From Leptospirillum sp. (GTDB taxonomy: Bacteria > Nitrospirota > Leptospirillia > Leptospirillales > Leptospirillaceae): a stretch of DNA of 17,056 nt. The position numbers were made by a program, and so were the translations under genes. The DNA is taken from contig DAHWKF010000061.1 in assembly GCA_027343785.1 (NCBI GenBank), forward strand, positions 1 to 17,056. The letters are read 5' to 3'. Positions 14,301 to 17,056 of this stretch are shown piece after piece; positions within the stretch are counted from its first letter, which is position 1; every line of letters starts with the position of its first letter. The notes below the pieces were generated by a model that saw only the letters and a program-made list of their open reading frames with translations, had not been told where the DNA came from and searched no databases.

Positions 14301-14560
14301 AGAATGGCGTCCGGACGGTCTTTTTCAAGGACTTTCGCAACGGCGTCGGCCGTGAGGGGAACCATATAAGTCGCGTCGGACAGTTCAGGGTCCGTCATGA
14401 TCGTTGCGGGGTTGGAGTTGACCAGTGAAACGCTGTAGCCTTCTTCTTTCAGTGCCCTGACAGCCTGTGTCCCCGAGTAGTCGAACTCCCCCGCCTGGCC
14501 GATGACGATCGGTCCTGAACCGATGATGAGAATTCTTTTCAGATCTGTTCTTTTAGGCAC
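11318..14560 (-). CDS. carB: Carbamoyl-phosphate synthase large subunit
   Basis: Makes carbamoyl phosphate from ammonia (supplied by CarA from glutamine), bicarbonate and two ATP, for pyrimidine and arginine synthesis. The product is 1080 residues, close to the usual 1073. It contains two homologous ATP-grasp halves, with GSGPIVIGQAGEFDYSG near the N-terminus and GSGPNRIGQGVEFDYC near 560. The ATP-grasp signatures are RPSFTLGGSGGG and RPSYVLGG. A C-terminal MGS-like allosteric domain follows, with KGTRQFL and DIQIVINT. The start is GTG: AGGAGA (complement of 14567-14572) stands 6 nt before GTG CCT AAA, giving the family-typical MPKRTDLKRILIIGSGP. A longer frame opening at 14644 is coding for the radical SAM protein in another frame. 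The first 8 nt overlap the end of the radical SAM gene, so translation should be coupled. Confidence 0.97.
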   Translation of the reverse strand: MPKRTDLKRILIIGSGPIVIGQAGEFDYSGTQAVRALKEEGYSVSLVNSNPATIMTDPELSDATYMVPLTADAVAKVLEKDRPDAILPTMGGQTALNLSIELSDRGILKRLGIELIGTSVETIRKAEDRGLFKKAMESIGLASPVSFVAHSMSDARKALDDLNFPIMIRPSFTLGGSGGGVVFNLEEFEQRVAVGLEMSPVHEVLVEESLLGWKEFELEVVRDRADNAIIVCSIENLDPMGVHTGDSITVAPQMTLPDREYQYLRNSAIAILREIGVETGGSNVQFAVHPDTGRVVVIEMNPRVSRSSALASKATGFPIARVATKVAIGYTLDEIPNDITGTTPASFEPSLDYVVVKIPRFHFEKFPQASRVLGPQMQSVGEVMGIGHNFKEAFQKALRSLENNTCGLMPVKLPSDPEDIAQILKTPLDNRIHAIGEVFRRGVSLEQVREWTGIDGWFLREIREIIEMEREIGRLKGEPLALFPEELLLKAKKDGFSDQMLARLLGHPEEAVREMRLRRGVVIHHRHVDTCAAEFASRTPYLYGTYGGEEEMPPADTSPKPVVILGSGPNRIGQGVEFDYCCVHGVMALREAGVEAVMVNCNPETVSTDFDISDRLHFDPLAIEDVLSILDRENPRGVVVQFGGQTPLKLSRKLAELGIPILGTSPDMTDLAEDRERFRAVIEELGLKQPSSALAHAIGEAPEQVRRIGFPVLVRPSYVLGGEAMEVLYDEEGLQEYLKRIQDMDFRFPLLIDSFIGQATEVDVDALCDGSEVFVAGILEHIEEAGIHSGDSSCFLPPMNLSANVLSVIRQQSRQLGLAMGVRGLMNIQFAVQNETVYVLEVNPRASRTVPFVSKSIGIPLAKMAMRILLGSTLRELGLNETDISHRFVAVKEAVFPFRKFQGVDTLLGPEMKSTGEVMGISGEFGKAFLDAQEASGMTLPRAGTVLISVSDQDKAPILPVAKELVSLGFRLVATKGTRQFLVSGGVPVEEVLKVKEGRPHIVDHIKNGDIQIVINTVSGRTAQKDSLSIRREALVRNIPYYTTVAGARAASSALSSDLSGGRPGPVYSLQEIFRTAPSP

Positions 14561-15548
14561 TTCGGGTCTCCTGTTCAGCCAAAGTTCCATCCCCGGGCTC
14601 CGGAAAGGCCATATCTTCACATTCGGAAGAAAACTCCTGGACATACCCTTCCATCAGGTTTTCCTGAAAAAGGGTCTCCAGGGCATCTTCATACTCCTTT
14701 CGGGTAATCGGTCTGTCCAGGAGGGGCTTCTTCGCAGCCCGGTTCGTCGGAAAATACTGCGCCATCAAGGAGACTGCGGTCGCCTCTCCGAGGGAGCCGT
14801 GAATGAATCCCGCCGTCTTTTCCCATCCCCCCAGTCCGTTTGGCATGATCAGGTGTCTCACGATCAGTCCTCTGCGGGCGATTCCTTCCCGGTCGAGTAC
14901 CAAAGGTCCCACCTGCCGGAGCATTTCTTCCACCGCAGCCCTGTTATAAAAGACATAGCCTTCGGCCTTCGACACCTTCCGGGCCCATACATCGCTTGAA
15001 TACTTCATGTCCGGCAGGTAAATATCGATCCAGCCCTCCAGAAGACGAAGCATCGCGACGGAGTCGTATCCGTTGGAATTATAGACGACCGGAATCCGGA
15101 GTCCGGCTTCTCGCGCAAGGACCAGGCTATGCAGGATCGGTGGAACGATATGGCTGGGGGTGACAAGATTGATATTGTGCGCGCCCCGGGCTTCCAGCTC
15201 CAGGTATATGGCAGCCAGACGGGAGGGCGTCACTCCCCGTCCGTAATCCATCTGGCTGATGGGAAAATTCTGGCAAAAATCGCAACTCAGGTTGCATGCG
15301 GCAAAAAAAACGGTGCCTGAACCGCGGGTCCCGGAAATCGGAGGCTCCTCTCCAAAATGGAGATTATAGGCGGAAATTTTCGGCAATACCCCCGTACGGC
15401 AGGTCCCCAGCTCCCCCTCCTTCCGGTTCACCCCGCATTCCCGGGGGCAGACGACGCAGGCGTCCAGAAAGGCGTAGGCTCTTTCAACCAGGGAACGGGA
15501 ACCCGGATCCCTGATACCATCCAGATCCGGCATGCTGTCAGGAACCAT
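14553..15548 (-). CDS. Radical SAM protein, PflX-like (pyruvate formate-lyase activase-related)
   Basis: Uncharacterised radical SAM enzyme of the family often labelled putative pyruvate formate-lyase activating enzyme (PflX type). The product is 331 residues from the chosen ATG. The SAM-cleaving 4Fe-4S motif CNLSCDFC (C85, C89, C92) is intact, with GRGVTP and NLVTPSHIVPPI as in the family. An N-terminal cysteine cluster C31, C34, C38 and C50 (CVVCPREC...GTC) may hold zinc or a second cluster. The ATG at 15548 overlaps the carA end by 11 nt and has GGGGT about 7 nt upstream; ATG at 15533 is the alternative. The stop TAA lies inside the first codons of carB. No pyruvate formate-lyase or other glycyl radical enzyme is in the window, so the PFL-activase name should not be taken as function. 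Radical SAM chemistry here would be oxygen-sensitive. Confidence 0.9.
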   Translation of the reverse strand: MVPDSMPDLDGIRDPGSRSLVERAYAFLDACVVCPRECGVNRKEGELGTCRTGVLPKISAYNLHFGEEPPISGTRGSGTVFFAACNLSCDFCQNFPISQMDYGRGVTPSRLAAIYLELEARGAHNINLVTPSHIVPPILHSLVLAREAGLRIPVVYNSNGYDSVAMLRLLEGWIDIYLPDMKYSSDVWARKVSKAEGYVFYNRAAVEEMLRQVGPLVLDREGIARRGLIVRHLIMPNGLGGWEKTAGFIHGSLGEATAVSLMAQYFPTNRAAKKPLLDRPITRKEYEDALETLFQENLMEGYVQEFSSECEDMAFPEPGDGTLAEQETRSA

Positions 15549-16635
15549 TGGACGACCCCGACACAATCCGGATAAACTCCCCGAAAACAGGATGGGCGTC
15601 TGTCGGTCCGGGGGCCGACTCCGGATGAAACTGGACGGAAAGAATGGGCGCGTTGGAAAATCGGACACCTTCCAGGGAGCCGTCATACAGGCTTCTGAAC
15701 CATACATGGCAACCTTCCGGAAGGGTTTTTTCGTCCACAGCGTAATTGTGGTTCTGACTCGTGATCCAAACGCGCCGGTTTTGGGTGTCCACGACAGGAT
15801 GGTTCACGCCATGGTGGCCGAAAGGCAGCTTGTAGGTCCGAGCGCCGGACGCAAGGCACAGAAGCTGGTGCCCCAGACAGATTCCCAATACGGGCACCCG
15901 GCCCAGAAGAGATCGGACTTCCGTAACGATGGACGTCAGGCGGGCCGGGTCTCCGGGACCGTTCGACAGAACGACACCGTCCGGACGGTCTTCCAGAATG
16001 GTTTTGGCGGACGTGTTCGGCGGAACAACATTGACCTGGACGCCCGCCTCTTCCAGATGCCGGACAATGGAGCCCTTGGCTCCGAAATCGAACAGGATCA
16101 CACGAAGGCCCGTTGCTCTTCCGGAGAACCCGTCCGGATGGACCGTGCCGGCAACCTTTTCCACCCAGTCCTGTGATTCGATCGGGGAAACATGGGAGGC
16201 CCATTCCCTCATTTTTTCCAGACCGGCGTCCTCGGTGGTCAGCACACCCCTTTGCACCCCCGAATTCCGCAATCGTACCGTCAGCGAACGGGTATCGATC
16301 GCGGACGCGGCAACGACATTCTGGTCAGAAAGGTAACGGGGAAGAGAGATCCGGCTTCTGTGGTGAGACGGAACATCACACATTTCACCCGTGACGAATC
16401 CGGCAAGATGGACTTTTCCGGATTCGGCATCGCGGTAATTGATACCGGTGTTCCCGATCATCGGCGAGGTCATGACCACAATCTGGCCGGCATAAGAGGG
16501 ATCGGTGAGGACTTCCTCATATCCGGACATGGCCGTGTTGAAAACGACCTCTCCTCGGACCGTGCCGATCGAACCGCGGGACTCTCCCCGAAAAACCGTA
16601 CCATCCTCCAGGACCAGCCAGACTGGAATACTCAT
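15538..16635 (-). CDS. carA: Carbamoyl-phosphate synthase small subunit
   Basis: Glutaminase subunit that hydrolyses glutamine and channels ammonia to CarB. The product is 365 residues (usual 360-385). The N-terminal CarA-specific domain contains FNTAMSGYEEVLTDPSYAGQ (32-51). The C-terminal class I glutamine amidotransferase domain carries the triad C253 (in LGICLGHQ), H337 and E339 (in FHPES), with SNGPGDP at 224-230. The start ATG overlaps the pyrC stop as ATGA (4 nt), with AGGA close upstream. The 3' end overlaps the radical SAM gene. The cluster pyrC-carA-radical SAM-carB therefore has no gaps and must be one mRNA. The promoter and any pyrimidine attenuator lie beyond the right edge. Confidence 0.97.
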   Translation of the reverse strand: MSIPVWLVLEDGTVFRGESRGSIGTVRGEVVFNTAMSGYEEVLTDPSYAGQIVVMTSPMIGNTGINYRDAESGKVHLAGFVTGEMCDVPSHHRSRISLPRYLSDQNVVAASAIDTRSLTVRLRNSGVQRGVLTTEDAGLEKMREWASHVSPIESQDWVEKVAGTVHPDGFSGRATGLRVILFDFGAKGSIVRHLEEAGVQVNVVPPNTSAKTILEDRPDGVVLSNGPGDPARLTSIVTEVRSLLGRVPVLGICLGHQLLCLASGARTYKLPFGHHGVNHPVVDTQNRRVWITSQNHNYAVDEKTLPEGCHVWFRSLYDGSLEGVRFSNAPILSVQFHPESAPGPTDAHPVFGEFIRIVSGSSNGS

Positions 16636-17056
16636 GCTTCCTGGTCTCCCTCCCGGTCATCAAAGACCTTTTTCCCTTCGACAAAGGTCATCCGGACCTT
16701 GCCGGGAAGTTTTTGTCCCGAAAACGGAGAGTTCCGGCTCCGCGACCGAAACCTGGGAACTCCGGCCACCATCGTTTGACGGGGGTCGAAGACCATCAGG
16801 TCGGCTAGACCACCCGGCCGGATCTCCCCTCTTGGAAGCCCAAACACCCGGGAAGGCCTGACGCTCATCAGATAAAGGAGCATCGACAAGTCCAGGGCTC
16901 CACCGGAAACCAGTTCAAGCCCCAACCCCAGAGATGTCTCAAGACCAATAATCCCGAAGGGGGCCTGGTCGAACTCCCTCTCCTTTTCAAAAGGGGCATG
17001 GGGGGCATGATCTGTCGCGATCATGTCGATCGTGCCGTCTTTGAGCCCTTCGATAA
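16632..17056 (-). CDS. pyrC: Dihydroorotase, C-terminal part (truncated by window end)
   Basis: Third step of UMP synthesis: cyclises carbamoyl aspartate to dihydroorotate. About 141 C-terminal residues are in the window; the frame stays open to the right edge (first full codon at 17054). Visible is DGTIDMIATDHAPH, with the catalytic Asp and metal-site environment of class I dihydroorotases, followed by EFDQAPFGIIGLETSLGLGL and the composite-domain end GGLADLMVFDPRQTMVAG...SRNSPFSGQKLPGKVRMTFVEGKKVF. The ATG at 17022-17024 is internal, not the start. The TGA overlaps the carA ATG by 4 nt. As class I enzymes often associate with aspartate transcarbamoylase, pyrB may lie just outside. Confidence 0.94.
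   Translation of the reverse strand, partial: IEGLKDGTIDMIATDHAPHAPFEKEREFDQAPFGIIGLETSLGLGLELVSGGALDLSMLLYLMSVRPSRVFGLPRGEIRPGGLADLMVFDPRQTMVAGVPRFRSRSRNSPFSGQKLPGKVRMTFVEGKKVFDDREGDQEA

Overview
The window is a dense, high-GC bacterial chromosome segment of ordinary housekeeping genes, interrupted by one large signalling gene and a few small genes. The organism looks Gram-negative, because there is a predicted secreted beta-barrel protein with an aromatic C-terminus and a periplasmic lytic transglycosylase. Protein style and base composition remind me of Leptospirillum or another Nitrospirota iron oxidiser. That is recollection, not proof.

Layout. The 3' part of aspS (+, 1-986) converges on glnA (-, 1103-2515) across a shared bidirectional hairpin terminator. 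glnA has a clear sigma-70 promoter. An intrinsic terminator lies between that promoter and the gene, which is the arrangement of an attenuator. The roughly 480 bp divergent region also holds repeated TTGACA elements and a 43-codon leader ORF in front of a large cytosolic PAS/GAF/GGDEF/EAL protein (+, to 6621). That gene is followed on the same strand by a dihydrolipoamide dehydrogenase/mercuric reductase-like flavoprotein (6739-8127).

Everything from 8159 to the right end is on the minus strand. In transcription order, from right to left, it begins with a tightly overlapped pyrimidine cluster: pyrC (partial), carA, a radical SAM protein and carB. greA follows with its own promoter overlapping the carB stop. 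Next come a 41-residue single-TM protein, a zinc-ribbon protein plus A-type Fe-S carrier pair, a lytic transglycosylase, and an outer-membrane protein behind a textbook Fur-box promoter.

How the parts fit. pyrC, carA and carB act early in UMP synthesis. CarAB uses glutamine made by GlnA. The radical SAM gene sits between the two carbamoyl-phosphate synthase subunit genes with overlaps at both ends, so it must be co-translated with them, though its role there is unknown. The most notable signals are the carA-radical SAM-carB fusion-like operon, the glnA leader terminator, the Fur-controlled promoter of an uncharacterised outer-membrane protein, and the leader ORF and duplicated GAF modules of the c-di-GMP protein. 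I found no mobile element, CRISPR array, rRNA or tRNA.
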